A DNA stretch of 10,876 bases from an uncultured Comamonadaceae bacterium (GTDB lineage Bacteria > Pseudomonadota > Gammaproteobacteria > Burkholderiales > Burkholderiaceae): positions 1 to 10,876 of the forward strand of contig CAMLQP010000080.1 in assembly GCA_946482115.1 (NCBI GenBank), written 5' to 3'. Made by a program: the position numbers and the translations under genes. This document shows, piece by piece, positions 1 through 7,325 of this stretch; within the stretch, counting starts at the first letter, position 1; each line of letters begins with the position of its first letter. The notes beneath the pieces were generated by a model. The model ran no database searches, was not told where the DNA came from, and worked only from the letters and a program-made list of their open reading frames with translations.

Positions 1-674
1 TGTTCAACGAAGGCTACACCGCCACCAGCGGCGGCGACTGGATGCGCCCCGCCCTCTGCGACGAGGCCCTGCGCCTGGGCCGCATGCTGGTGGAGCTCGC
101 GCCCGGCGAACCCGAGGTGCTGGGCCTGCTGGCGCTGATGGAGCTGCAGGCCTCGCGCACCGCCGCCCGCACCGATGCGGCGGGCGAGCCGGTGCTGCTG
201 GCCGACCAGGACCGCGCCCGCTGGGACCGCCTGCTGATCCGCCGCGGCCTGGACGCGCTGGCGCGTGCCGACGCGCTCGCGCCCGCACCCGGCCCCTACC
301 ACCTGCAGGCCGCCATCGCCGCGTGCCATGCGCGCGCCCTGCGCACCGATGAAACCGACTGGCCGCGCATCGCCGCGCTCTACAGCGAGCTGGCCCGCGT
401 GATGCCCTCGCCCGTGGTGGAGCTCAACCGCGCCGTCGCGGTGGCGCAGGCGCAGGGGCCGGCGGCGGGCCTGGCCATCGTGGAGGCGCTGGCGGGGCAC
501 CCGGCGCTGGCGCGCTACCAGTGGCTGCCCAGCGTGCAGGCCGATCTGCTGCAGAAGCTGGGTCGGCACGCCGACGCGCGCGCCGCCTGGCTGCGCGCCG
601 CCGCGCTGGCCGGCAACGCGCGCGAAAAGGCCCTGCTGCTCGCGCGCGCCGACGCCTCGCAGCAACACGGCTGA
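1..674 (+). CDS. ECF-family RNA polymerase sigma factor, ECF42-like C-terminal part (5' end outside window)
   Basis: Only the last 223 residues are visible; the first full codon is at position 3 and the stop is TGA at 672-674. The start FNEGYTATSGGDW and the later block SPVVELNRAVAVAQA are hallmarks I recognise from the DUF6596 region of ECF sigma factors of the ECF42 type. These carry a long helical, TPR-like extension after the sigma-2 and sigma-4 regions. The visible part is almost all alpha-helical, with a final helix pair (LGRHADARAAWLRAAAL) typical of TPR units. The promoter-recognising sigma domains must lie upstream of the window. Members of this group usually sit beside DGPF/YCII-like small proteins rather than an anti-sigma factor, and the extension is thought to control activity. 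No such partner is visible here, so it would be expected to the left. The family call is firm; the regulon is unknown. Confidence 0.85.
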   Translation, partial: FNEGYTATSGGDWMRPALCDEALRLGRMLVELAPGEPEVLGLLALMELQASRTAARTDAAGEPVLLADQDRARWDRLLIRRGLDALARADALAPAPGPYHLQAAIAACHARALRTDETDWPRIAALYSELARVMPSPVVELNRAVAVAQAQGPAAGLAIVEALAGHPALARYQWLPSVQADLLQKLGRHADARAAWLRAAALAGNAREKALLLARADASQQHG

Positions 675-752
675 AACGGTCCGCGACGGCCGCATTGCGG
701 GCCGCGGGGAATGCCGCTACGCTGGCAGGCAGAACAGCTACAACAAGCCGCC

Positions 753-756
753 GGAG
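753..756 (+). promoter_or_regulatory. Shine-Dalgarno deciding the GTG start of the diguanylate cyclase
   Basis: GGAG stands seven bases before the GTG at 764. No comparable site precedes other in-frame starts near the membrane anchor, and starts further upstream would add an arginine-rich stretch overlapping the sigma gene. This supports GTG at 764 as the true start. Confidence 0.6.
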
Positions 757-763
757 TCCGCTC

Positions 764-2323
764 GTGCCCACCATCGGCCTGAGACTGCGCATCGTTTTCC
801 TGCTGCTGCTGCCCCTGGCTCTGCTCGCTGCGCTGGCGCAGTGGGTGCTGCAGCGCGACACCGAACGCCACCTGCTGGTGCTTGAGCAGACCGAGGCCGA
901 GGGGGATTTCCAGCGCGTGCGTGCCGCCATGGACGGTCAGGCGCAGAACATCAGCGGCGTGATGCGGTCCTGGTCCAACTGGTCGGCGCTGTACGACCAT
1001 GCCGTGCAGCCCGATCCCGAATTCCGCCAGACCGAGCTGACCCCGGCAGCGCTGGCCGTCGCGCAGATCGACTGGCTGCTGCTGACCGATGCGAACGGCC
1101 GCATCACCGAGCAGGTGGAAGTGCCGCGAGGTGACGGCACCAGCCCCATCGCCCACGAACTCGGGGCCCAGCTGGCCCGCTACCAGTCCTACTTCGAGAG
1201 CGCGGGCCCCGAACCCCACTGCGGCTTCATCCGGGCCGGCATGCAGCTGTCGCTGCTATGCCACACGGCGCTGCGGCACAGTGACGGCAGTGGCGACTTC
1301 GTGGGCCTGGTGGTCGTCGGCCGCTGGATCGACCCCGACATGCTGGTGCGCCTGGGCCGGCAGACCGGGCAGACGCTCCACCTGGGCATTGCCACCAGCG
1401 GCCTGGATGCCCGTCCCGTGCGTCCGGGACAGCTGTTCGCCGAGGCCGAGCCCGCCATCGAGCGCCAGGGCGACCGGCTGGTGATGCGGACCACCGCCCA
1501 CAACCTGCTGGGCCTGCCGGTGGGCGAGCTGCGCGTGGAGTCCCCCCGCCGCGACATGACGGCGGCCAACGAACGCCTGGCCGCCGCCCGGCGCCTGATG
1601 GTGGCGCTGGTCGTCCTGTCGGGCGTGCTGCTGGTGCTGCTGCTGGACCAGCTGGTCGTCAAGCGGCTGGCGCGCTTGCGCCGCGAACTCGCCACCGTGA
1701 TGGCCGAGGGCCAGTGGCACGGCTCCGTGACCCAGAGCGGACGCGACGAGATCGGCGATCTGGCGGGGTTCTTCAACCAGCTGCTGGACGTGGTGCGCCG
1801 CCAGATGGGCGAACTGCGCGATCTCTCCACCACCGATGCCCTGACCGACCTGCCCAACCGCCGCGCCTTCGACCAGCGCCTGCAGCACCTGCTCGCGCGG
1901 CAGACGCGCCACGGCGGCATCGCTTCACTGGTCGTGTTCGACGTGGACCATTTCAAGCGCTACAACGACGCGCTGGGCCATCCCGCCGGTGACGAGGCCC
2001 TCAAGGCCATCGCCACCTGCCTGCGCACCACCACGCGGCGGGAGCTGGACATGCCGGCGCGCATCGGTGGCGAGGAATTCGGCGTGCTGCTCGAAGATGC
2101 CGGCGCGGACGACGCCCAGGCCTGGGCCGAGGCTGTGCGCCAGGCGGTGGAGGCGCTCGCTATCCCGCACCCGGACCACCCCGACCTGCCGCACATGAGC
2201 GTGAGCGGCGGCGTGGCCACTTTCCGCGCGGGCGACACGCCCGAGGCCCTGTACCGGCGCGCCGACGACGCCCTCTACGCTGCCAAACAGGCCGGGCGCA
2301 ACCGCGTCGTCCGGGCGGACTGA
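764..2323 (+). CDS. Membrane-bound diguanylate cyclase, CHASE4-HAMP-GGDEF
   Basis: The 519-residue protein is predicted to make cyclic di-GMP from two GTP at the inner membrane. A first membrane helix lies at about residues 10-30. A periplasmic sensor domain of CHASE4 type follows (about 35-270), with the aromatic-rich motif WSNWSALYD at 70-78. A second membrane helix is at about 278-298, then a HAMP-like linker and a GGDEF domain from about 355 to the end. The active-site motif is GGEEF at 435-439, so catalysis is expected. An RxxD inhibitory site (RELD, 426-429) sits exactly five residues upstream, which predicts product inhibition. The frame stays open far upstream inside the sigma gene, but the GTG at 764 is preferred: it is preceded by GGAG at 753-756 and lies just before the signal-anchor helix. 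It converges with the P450 gene, with 11 bp between them. The ligand sensed is unknown. Confidence 0.92.
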   Translation: MPTIGLRLRIVFLLLLPLALLAALAQWVLQRDTERHLLVLEQTEAEGDFQRVRAAMDGQAQNISGVMRSWSNWSALYDHAVQPDPEFRQTELTPAALAVAQIDWLLLTDANGRITEQVEVPRGDGTSPIAHELGAQLARYQSYFESAGPEPHCGFIRAGMQLSLLCHTALRHSDGSGDFVGLVVVGRWIDPDMLVRLGRQTGQTLHLGIATSGLDARPVRPGQLFAEAEPAIERQGDRLVMRTTAHNLLGLPVGELRVESPRRDMTAANERLAAARRLMVALVVLSGVLLVLLLDQLVVKRLARLRRELATVMAEGQWHGSVTQSGRDEIGDLAGFFNQLLDVVRRQMGELRDLSTTDALTDLPNRRAFDQRLQHLLARQTRHGGIASLVVFDVDHFKRYNDALGHPAGDEALKAIATCLRTTTRRELDMPARIGGEEFGVLLEDAGADDAQAWAEAVRQAVEALAIPHPDHPDLPHMSVSGGVATFRAGDTPEALYRRADDALYAAKQAGRNRVVRAD

Positions 2324-2334
2324 CCACCCGACGC

Positions 2335-3504
2335 TCAGTGCAGCGTGACCGGCAGCTGGTAGGGGCCGATCTCCGGGTAGGGGCAGTAGCGCGGCGTGCC
2401 CGCCAGGGTGATGCGCGTGGTGGAGGTCACCAGTGCCTCCAGGGCCACGCGCAGCTGCAGCCGGCCCAGGTGGGCGCCAGCGCAGTAGTGGGGTCCCCGG
2501 CCGAAGGCCAGGTGGTCGCCGATGTTGGGCCGGCGCAGGATGAAGCGGTCCGGTTCGGGGAACACGGCTTCATCGCGGTTGGCGCTGGCGTAGGTGAGCG
2601 CCACGGCCTCCCCGCGTTTCACCGGGCAGCCGCCGATCACCGTGTCGGTCACCGGCGTCCGCGCAAAACCCCGGTAGGGTGTGTACAGGCGCAGGAACTC
2701 TTCCACCGCGGCGGGCAGGTCTTCTGGGCGCTCGCGCAGCGCCTGGTGCAAGTCCGGGTCGCCCGCCAGGTGCTGGCCCACGCTGCCGATCAGCACCATG
2801 GGCGCAACGATGCCCACCACCAGCACCTGGCGCACGGTGCCGATCACCATGTCGTCGGGCAGCGGCGCCGGCTCGCGCACTCCCAGCAGTGCGCTGACCG
2901 GATCCTGTTCAACGGGCAGCGGCGCGGCGCGGCGCCGGCGGATCAGCTCGCGCGCCATGTCGTACAGATGGAGGCTGGTGTCCTTCATGGCATCGGCATC
3001 GGCCGACTGCACGGCGCGGATGAAGGCCGGTCCGGCCGACATGAGCTGGTCGCGCAGGTCGTCGTCCAGGTTCATCCATTGTCCGAACACGCGCACCGGG
3101 AACCGGGCGGAGAAGTCCCCGCACAGATCCCCGCCGCCCCGGCGCAGCAGGGGTTCCAGCTCCTCGCGCACGATCTGGCGGACCATGGGCTCCAGGGCCT
3201 CCATGCGCTCGGCACCCAGCAGCGGGTTCAGGGCCGCCCGGTAGGGGGTTTGCTCGGGGGGGTCCAGGTGCAGGGGCGGGCGCCGGCCGGTGAAGGCCAC
3301 GCGCGGCACCACGTTCTGCACCGTGGTCGTGAATTCGGCGTGGCTGGCGGCCACGCGCGCCACGTCGGCGTGGCGCGTCAGGGCCCAGAAGCCGCCCAGG
3401 CCGTCGCTGTAGGCCACCGGGCAGCGCGCCCGGAGGTCGCGGTAGGTGGCGTGTTCCTGTTCAGGCGTCGCTTCGGGGTCGACAGGGAAATCCGGTTGGC
3501 GCAT
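2335..3504 (-). CDS. Cytochrome P450 with atypical I-helix
   Basis: This is a soluble 389-residue bacterial P450, a normal length for the class that receives electrons from a ferredoxin. The heme-ligand loop is FGRGPHYCAG at 334-343 with Cys341 as the iron ligand. The K-helix ExxR motif is E269-R272, and the N-terminal part has the DPPEQTPYR block (81-89) that corresponds to the common DPPEHTxxR. In helix I, where most P450s have A/G-G-x-D/E-T, this protein reads VVGIVAPM (229-236), so both the acidic residue and the oxygen-activating threonine are missing. The ATG at 3504 overlaps the stop of the upstream binding-protein gene by one base (TGATG). It has its own GGAG five bases upstream (complement of 3510-3513), so the two are a coupled operon. 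An in-frame extension upstream to 4044 is only a shadow of the neighbouring gene. No ferredoxin or reductase gene is visible nearby. Substrate unknown. Confidence 0.95.
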   Translation of the reverse strand: MRQPDFPVDPEATPEQEHATYRDLRARCPVAYSDGLGGFWALTRHADVARVAASHAEFTTTVQNVVPRVAFTGRRPPLHLDPPEQTPYRAALNPLLGAERMEALEPMVRQIVREELEPLLRRGGGDLCGDFSARFPVRVFGQWMNLDDDLRDQLMSAGPAFIRAVQSADADAMKDTSLHLYDMARELIRRRRAAPLPVEQDPVSALLGVREPAPLPDDMVIGTVRQVLVVGIVAPMVLIGSVGQHLAGDPDLHQALRERPEDLPAAVEEFLRLYTPYRGFARTPVTDTVIGGCPVKRGEAVALTYASANRDEAVFPEPDRFILRRPNIGDHLAFGRGPHYCAGAHLGRLQLRVALEALVTSTTRITLAGTPRYCPYPEIGPYQLPVTLH

Positions 3505-4478
3505 CAGGACTCCGCGGTGAAACCGATCTTCTTGACCCACACCTTCCACTCGTCGCTGTCGGCCCGGATCATGTCGCGCAGGTCCTGGGGCGTGGACGAG
3601 GCGACCTCCATCCCCAGCCTGGCGGCGTCGGCCACCAGGTCTGGCTGCTGGAGCGCCAGCTTGAGGTAGGCGGCCGCGCGCGTGGCCACGGCGGAAGGCA
3701 CCTTGGCGGGCAGGAACATGCCGAACCATTCGCGCCCGATCAGCGGCAGGCCCTGTTCGCGGTAGGTCGGCACGTCGGGCAGCAGCGGGCTGCGGCCGTT
3801 GCCGGTGACCGCGAGCACGCGCGCCCCGCCGGGCACCATGTGCGGCGTGACCGCGCCTATGGGCGACGACATGGCCGCGATCTGGCCGCCGCGCATGTCC
3901 TGCAGGCCGGGCACGGAGCCCCGGTAAGGCACGTGGCGCAACGGCGCGTTGAACTGCTTGGCGGCCGCCGCCACGATCAGGTGCGGGATCGCGCCGGCCG
4001 CCGGCGATCCGTAGGTGGCCTTGTCCGGGTTGGCGCGGGCCCATTCCATGAAGTCACGCAGGTTGCGCACCGAATCGGGCACCAGCGGACCGACCGCCAG
4101 GGCGAAGTTGGTGTGGGCCATCAGCGACACCGGAGTGAAGTCGCGGTCCGTCTCGTAGGGGAGCTTGCTGTAGGTGTGCGGGTAGACCGAAAAGAAGGTG
4201 GACGGGGTCATCAGCATGGTGGCACCGTCGGGCGCGGCATCCCGCGTCGCCATCAGCGCGATCTGGCCGGCAGCCCCGGGCCTGTTCTCGACAATCACGC
4301 TGGTCGCGTAGCCACCCCGCATCTTGTCTGCCACCTTGCGAAGGAAGGTGTCGCCGGCGCCGCCGGCGGGCGCACCGATCAGCAGCCGAGCGACGGCGGG
4401 CGACTGGGCGTGCAGGGCGGTATGGGCGAGGACCGGGGCGGCCAGGGCGGCACGCAGGCATTGACGTCGGTTCCACAT
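3504..4478 (-). CDS. Bug/TctC-family periplasmic solute-binding protein
   Basis: The 324-residue precursor belongs to the Bug (Bordetella uptake gene) family of tripartite tricarboxylate transporter binding proteins. These are numerous in Burkholderiales and bind small, mostly carboxylated compounds in the periplasm. The signal peptide spans residues 1-24 with likely cleavage after LHA. It starts NRRQCLR, which resembles a twin-arginine motif, so Tat export is possible. Family blocks in order are APAGGAGDT near residue 36, VENRPGAAGQIA in the 60s, YGSPAAGAIPHL, HVPYRGSVPGLQDM and LLPDVPTYREQGLP. The ATG at 4478 has AGGAGA just upstream. No TctA or TctB membrane subunits lie in the window, which is common for orphan Bug proteins. 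It is the first gene of the operon with the P450 and is divergent from a LysR gene, so it probably delivers or senses the compound that the P450 handles. That link is inference. Confidence 0.95.
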   Translation of the reverse strand: MWNRRQCLRAALAAPVLAHTALHAQSPAVARLLIGAPAGGAGDTFLRKVADKMRGGYATSVIVENRPGAAGQIALMATRDAAPDGATMLMTPSTFFSVYPHTYSKLPYETDRDFTPVSLMAHTNFALAVGPLVPDSVRNLRDFMEWARANPDKATYGSPAAGAIPHLIVAAAAKQFNAPLRHVPYRGSVPGLQDMRGGQIAAMSSPIGAVTPHMVPGGARVLAVTGNGRSPLLPDVPTYREQGLPLIGREWFGMFLPAKVPSAVATRAAAYLKLALQQPDLVADAARLGMEVASSTPQDLRDMIRADSDEWKVWVKKIGFTAES

Positions 4479-4483
4479 GGTTG

Positions 4484-4489
4484 TCTCCT
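4484..4489 (-). promoter_or_regulatory. Ribosome binding site of the Bug-family gene
   Basis: On the minus strand the sequence reads AGGAGA, five bases before the ATG at 4478. It is a near-consensus Shine-Dalgarno and fixes the start of the binding-protein gene. Confidence 0.7.
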
Positions 4490-4528
4490 GTTGTTGGGTG
4501 GACTGTAGGTGGAAACAGAATTAAGATA

Positions 4529-4549
4529 AATTCAAAATTTGTTTGAATT
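4529..4549. promoter_or_regulatory. Perfect 8-bp inverted repeat, candidate LysR operator
   Basis: AATTCAAA (4529-4536) is repeated in inverse as TTTGAATT (4542-4549) around a 5-base spacer. It lies in the AT-rich gap between the divergent Bug-P450 operon and lysR. A further GAATT at 4518-4522 forms a second, overlapping dyad with AATTC at 4529-4533, and a GAATTC lies at 4545-4550. Multiple half-sites in a divergent gap are typical of LysR-type operators. The exact T-N11-A form is not met at the dyad centre (the bases there are C and G). The gap should also hold the promoters of both transcription units, but I cannot assign -35/-10 boxes with confidence. Confidence 0.55.
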
Positions 4550-4571
4550 CGATAAGCATTCATGTAGTCAC

Positions 4572-5489
4572 ATGAGCGATGCACTGGACCACCTCAGACT
4601 CCGGGACCTGATGCTGCTGGAGCAGGTCGAACGGCTGGGCACCTTGCGCCAGGTGGCGCAGGTGCTGCACGTCACCCAGCCCGCGGTCACGCAGATGCTT
4701 CACGGGCTGGAGGCCGCGTTCGGCGTGGCGCTGGTCCGGCGGGGGCGGCGCGGCGTCGGCCTCACGCCGGCCGGGGTGGCTGCGCTCGAGCGCCTGCGCT
4801 GTGCCCGGCAGGAAGTTGAACAGGCCCGTCAGGCGGCCCATTCGCACGACCGGCCCCTGCTGCGCCTGGGGGCCACGCCCATTGCCGCGTTGCGGCTGCT
4901 GCCGCCGGCCATCCGGCGCCTGCGCGAGCGCCTGCCGCAGGCGCGGCTGACGCTGTCGGAGACCGGCGTGGCCAGCCTGTGGCGCCAGCTGGCGCAGGGC
5001 GAGCTCGATGCCCTGGTGGGCCGGCTGCCGGTGCCCTTGCCGGCCCTGCAGGGGTTGCGCCATGAAATGGTGGGGCGGGAGCGGCTCATCCTGGTGGCGA
5101 ACGACGCGCACCCGCTGAGGCGTGATCCACCGCCACGGCGCAGCGTCCGGCTCTGGCAGCAGCGCCTGGCCGCCAGCGACTGGGTGCTCCCGCCCGGGGA
5201 AGCCCAGGCGGTCTATGGCCTGAACGAGTGGCTGGCCCAGGCGGGCGTGGTCCTGCCGGTTCCCCTCGTCACCTCCGGATCGTTCCACGCGTCGCTGGGC
5301 ATCGTCGCCCAGGCCGAACTCGTGACCGTGGTGCCCGAATCGGCGGTGCGCAGCGGCATCTCCAGCCTGCCCGTCGGCAAGCTCGACGCGCCCTGGCCCG
5401 GGCCTCCGGTGGACATCGTGTTTGCCGCGCGCGAGACCCAGTGGGACTCGCCCGCCATGCAGGCATTGCGTGCCTGCTTCAGGCCCTGA
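4572..5489 (+). CDS. LysR-type transcriptional regulator
   Basis: The 305-residue protein has an N-terminal winged helix-turn-helix (about residues 8-68) with the recognition region TLRQVAQVLHVTQPAVTQML at 24-43 and the wing ending in GLTPAG. A linker helix follows, then a substrate-binding domain from about residue 95. The ATG at 4572 is chosen because it places the helix-turn-helix at the usual distance from the N-terminus. An in-frame TTG at 4539 would start inside the inverted repeat and add 11 unlikely residues. No clear Shine-Dalgarno precedes 4572, so translation may be weak. It is divergent from the Bug-P450 operon, the classic arrangement for a regulator acting on the neighbouring operon in response to a small ligand. 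The flavin monooxygenase gene begins 31 bp downstream on the same strand and may be co-transcribed. The ligand is unknown. Confidence 0.93.
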   Translation: MSDALDHLRLRDLMLLEQVERLGTLRQVAQVLHVTQPAVTQMLHGLEAAFGVALVRRGRRGVGLTPAGVAALERLRCARQEVEQARQAAHSHDRPLLRLGATPIAALRLLPPAIRRLRERLPQARLTLSETGVASLWRQLAQGELDALVGRLPVPLPALQGLRHEMVGRERLILVANDAHPLRRDPPPRRSVRLWQQRLAASDWVLPPGEAQAVYGLNEWLAQAGVVLPVPLVTSGSFHASLGIVAQAELVTVVPESAVRSGISSLPVGKLDAPWPGPPVDIVFAARETQWDSPAMQALRACFRP

Positions 5490-5520
5490 TATCTTGCGGC
5501 GTCCATCGCCCGTCCGCTAC

Positions 5521-6687
5521 ATGCCCACCCCAAACACTGGAACTGCGTCCACACCCCGGATCGTGATCATCGGCGCCGGCCCGGCCGGCCTGGCCAGCGC
5601 CGCCTGCCTGAGGATGCGGGGTCTCGCTCCGGTGGTGCTGGAGCAGGCCGGTGCGCCCGGCCATGCCTGGCGTCACCACTATGCGCGCCTGCACCTGCAC
5701 ACCGTCAAGACCCATTCCGCGCTGCCCGGCCTGCCGTTTCCCGACAGCGCACCGCGCTATGTGCCGCGCCAGGGCGTGGTGGACTATCTGGAGGCGTACG
5801 CGCGACACCACGGCATTGAGCCGCTGTACGGGCAGACCGTGATGCGCATCACGCCTGCGGACGAACGCGCCGGTGAGGGGTGGCGGGTGCATGCTGCCGG
5901 TGGCGCGGACTTCGTCGCCCGCCATGTGGTGCTGGCCTGCGGTGCCAACCGCCGCCCGCGCGAACCCGGGCTGCCCGGGCGCGAAACCTTCGGTGGCCGA
6001 ATCATCCACAGCCGCGACTACCGCGATGCCACGCCGTTCGCCGGCCAGCGCGTGCTGGTGGTGGGCATGGGCAACACCGGCGCCGAGATCGCGCTGGATC
6101 TGGCGGAACAGGGCGTGCGCGTGGCCCTCAGCGTGCGCTCGCCAGTCAACATCGTGAAGCGCGACGTGCTGGGCCGGCCCACGCAGCTGTCCAGCCTCAT
6201 GCTCTCGCGCCTGCCGCCGGCGTTGGGCGACCGGCTCGCGATCTGGCTGCGCGACCTCACCGTGGGCGATCTCGGCCACCTCGGCCTGCGCACGCCCGAA
6301 GGTTCGCCGCTGCGGCAATTGCGCGAGGACGGCAAGACCCCCGTGATCGACATCGGCACCGTGGCCGCCATACGCGACGGCCGCATCTGGGTCTACCCCG
6401 GCATCGACACGCTCGCACCCGGGAGCGTGCGCTTCACCGACGGCCGCGAGGCCGCGTTCGATGCCGTGCTGCTGGCCACCGGCTACGATGCCGCGCTGCA
6501 GGACTTCTTCCCCGACACGCCGCTGCCGCTGGATGAACGCGGCATGCCGCCAGGGATGCGCGGCAAGGGGCCGTGCGAGGGGCTGTGGTTCGTGGGCTAC
6601 GACGTGCGGCAGCCCGGGGGGCTTTTGCGGACCATCGCGGGGCAGGCGGAAGCCGTCGCACGGACGATCGGTGTGCCGTCCGGCTGA
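5521..6687 (+). CDS. YUCCA-like class B flavin-containing monooxygenase
   Basis: The 388-residue protein is an NAD(P)H- and FAD-dependent oxidoreductase. The FAD-binding GAGPAG is at 18-23 and the second, NADPH-binding Rossmann motif GMGNTG is at 182-187. Between them is FGGRIIHSRDY (157-167), which fits the FxGxxxHxxxY fingerprint of flavin monooxygenases. ATGY is at 319-322. Several blocks match the plant YUCCA pattern as I know it: LPFPDSAPRY from 71, DYLEAYA from 88, NIVKRDVLGRPT from 210, KTPVIDIG, and the C-terminal GLWFVGYD. YUCCA enzymes convert indole-3-pyruvate to the auxin indole-3-acetate. Here only the structural similarity is seen and the substrate is unproven. The ATG at 5521 puts GxGxxG close to the N-terminus as usual, although no good Shine-Dalgarno is visible. 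It follows lysR by 31 bp, and its last 91 bp are overlapped antisense by the acetyltransferase-like gene. Confidence 0.92.
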   Translation: MPTPNTGTASTPRIVIIGAGPAGLASAACLRMRGLAPVVLEQAGAPGHAWRHHYARLHLHTVKTHSALPGLPFPDSAPRYVPRQGVVDYLEAYARHHGIEPLYGQTVMRITPADERAGEGWRVHAAGGADFVARHVVLACGANRRPREPGLPGRETFGGRIIHSRDYRDATPFAGQRVLVVGMGNTGAEIALDLAEQGVRVALSVRSPVNIVKRDVLGRPTQLSSLMLSRLPPALGDRLAIWLRDLTVGDLGHLGLRTPEGSPLRQLREDGKTPVIDIGTVAAIRDGRIWVYPGIDTLAPGSVRFTDGREAAFDAVLLATGYDAALQDFFPDTPLPLDERGMPPGMRGKGPCEGLWFVGYDVRQPGGLLRTIAGQAEAVARTIGVPSG

Positions 6688-7325
6688 ACCATGTCACAGG
6701 CTGCCGCCAGCCCATCCGGCAGCCAGTCCCGACCCAGCAGGATCATGCGGGTGTGGAAATCCTCCAGCCGCTCTCGGCCAGTGCGTGCGTCGAGGCGGCG
6801 CAAGGCCTTGTTCCGCAGGTCGACGAAGATCAGCGGCCAATGGCCCGCCAGCGCATGCCACAGCGCATGGGCGCCAGCCGATTGCCGGGCGCCGGTGATC
6901 AGGCACCAGCCGGCCTGTAGCGCCCAGCCGTAGACCACCGTGGCTATGCCTTGGCGGCGGTAGGGCATGGCGTACTTCGAGTGCGGCGCGCGCAGCACCC
7001 GGTCGGCCCGCCGGGACACCTCGATCAGGCGGTTGAACACCGTGAAGCCCGCAAGCCGCCGGCGCGCGGTGTCTTCCACGTAGACATAGAACTCCCCGTC
7101 GGCTTCGCGGCAGCGCAGCACCAGATGGGGCCAGCTGGTGGGCACGCGCAGGGCGCCGTGCATCGGGTCGCCGGGCGCATGCAGGCGGGCGTACAGCGTC
7201 TCGAGCTCCTGCTCCAGGGCGTCGGCTTGCAGGTCGACGTCCACGCGCAACTCCTGCCAGGGTTGCAGCCAGCGCGGCAGCCGCAGGCCGAAGCCGGGCC
7301 AGGTGGCGGCGGACAGCGTACTCAT
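6597..7325 (-). CDS. GNAT-like N-acetyltransferase, coupled to the hexapeptide-repeat gene
   Basis: The 242-residue protein is not one I can name. Its central part HSKYAMPYRRQGIATVV (115-131) looks like GNAT motif A, with the acetyl-CoA pyrophosphate loop RRQGIA at 123-128 at the start of a helix (VVYGWALQ). It is followed by SAGAHALWHALA (149-160), like the region after motif A in this superfamily. A strand-rich part (EFYVYVED, LAGFTVFNRL) precedes it. The ATG at 7325 is preferred: a strong GGGGAGGG lies six bases upstream, and the start overlaps the stop of the preceding gene by four bases (ATGA). The C-terminal 30 residues are encoded opposite the 3' end of the flavin monooxygenase gene. 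The substrate is unknown; it may be the repeat protein itself, a small metabolite or another protein. Acetyltransferase fold is likely, activity less certain. Confidence 0.72.
   Translation of the reverse strand: MSTLSAATWPGFGLRLPRWLQPWQELRVDVDLQADALEQELETLYARLHAPGDPMHGALRVPTSWPHLVLRCREADGEFYVYVEDTARRRLAGFTVFNRLIEVSRRADRVLRAPHSKYAMPYRRQGIATVVYGWALQAGWCLITGARQSAGAHALWHALAGHWPLIFVDLRNKALRRLDARTGRERLEDFHTRMILLGRDWLPDGLAAACDMVQPDGTPIVRATASACPAMVRKSPPGCRTS

Noticed and set aside
687..723. Small hairpin and weak promoter-like boxes (TTGCGG, TACGCT, 17 apart) between the sigma gene and the cyclase gene
   Set aside because: The stem is five base pairs without a T-run, and each box matches only three of six consensus bases, so neither a terminator nor a promoter can be claimed.
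521..763. Longer N-terminus for the diguanylate cyclase
   Set aside because: The added part is a low-complexity Arg/Ala stretch overlapping the sigma-factor gene. The GTG at 764 has a ribosome site and leads directly into the membrane anchor.
2338..3669. A 443-codon open frame on the plus strand opposite the P450 and the end of the Bug gene
   Set aside because: Its translation is rich in His, Gln, Arg and Gly without any domain, as expected of the antisense of a GC-rich gene. The P450 on the other strand has clear motifs.
3504..4044. Longer P450 start giving a 569-residue fusion
   Set aside because: The extra 180 residues are the antisense-free but out-of-frame shadow of the Bug gene. The ATG at 3504 has a ribosome site and gives a standard P450 length.
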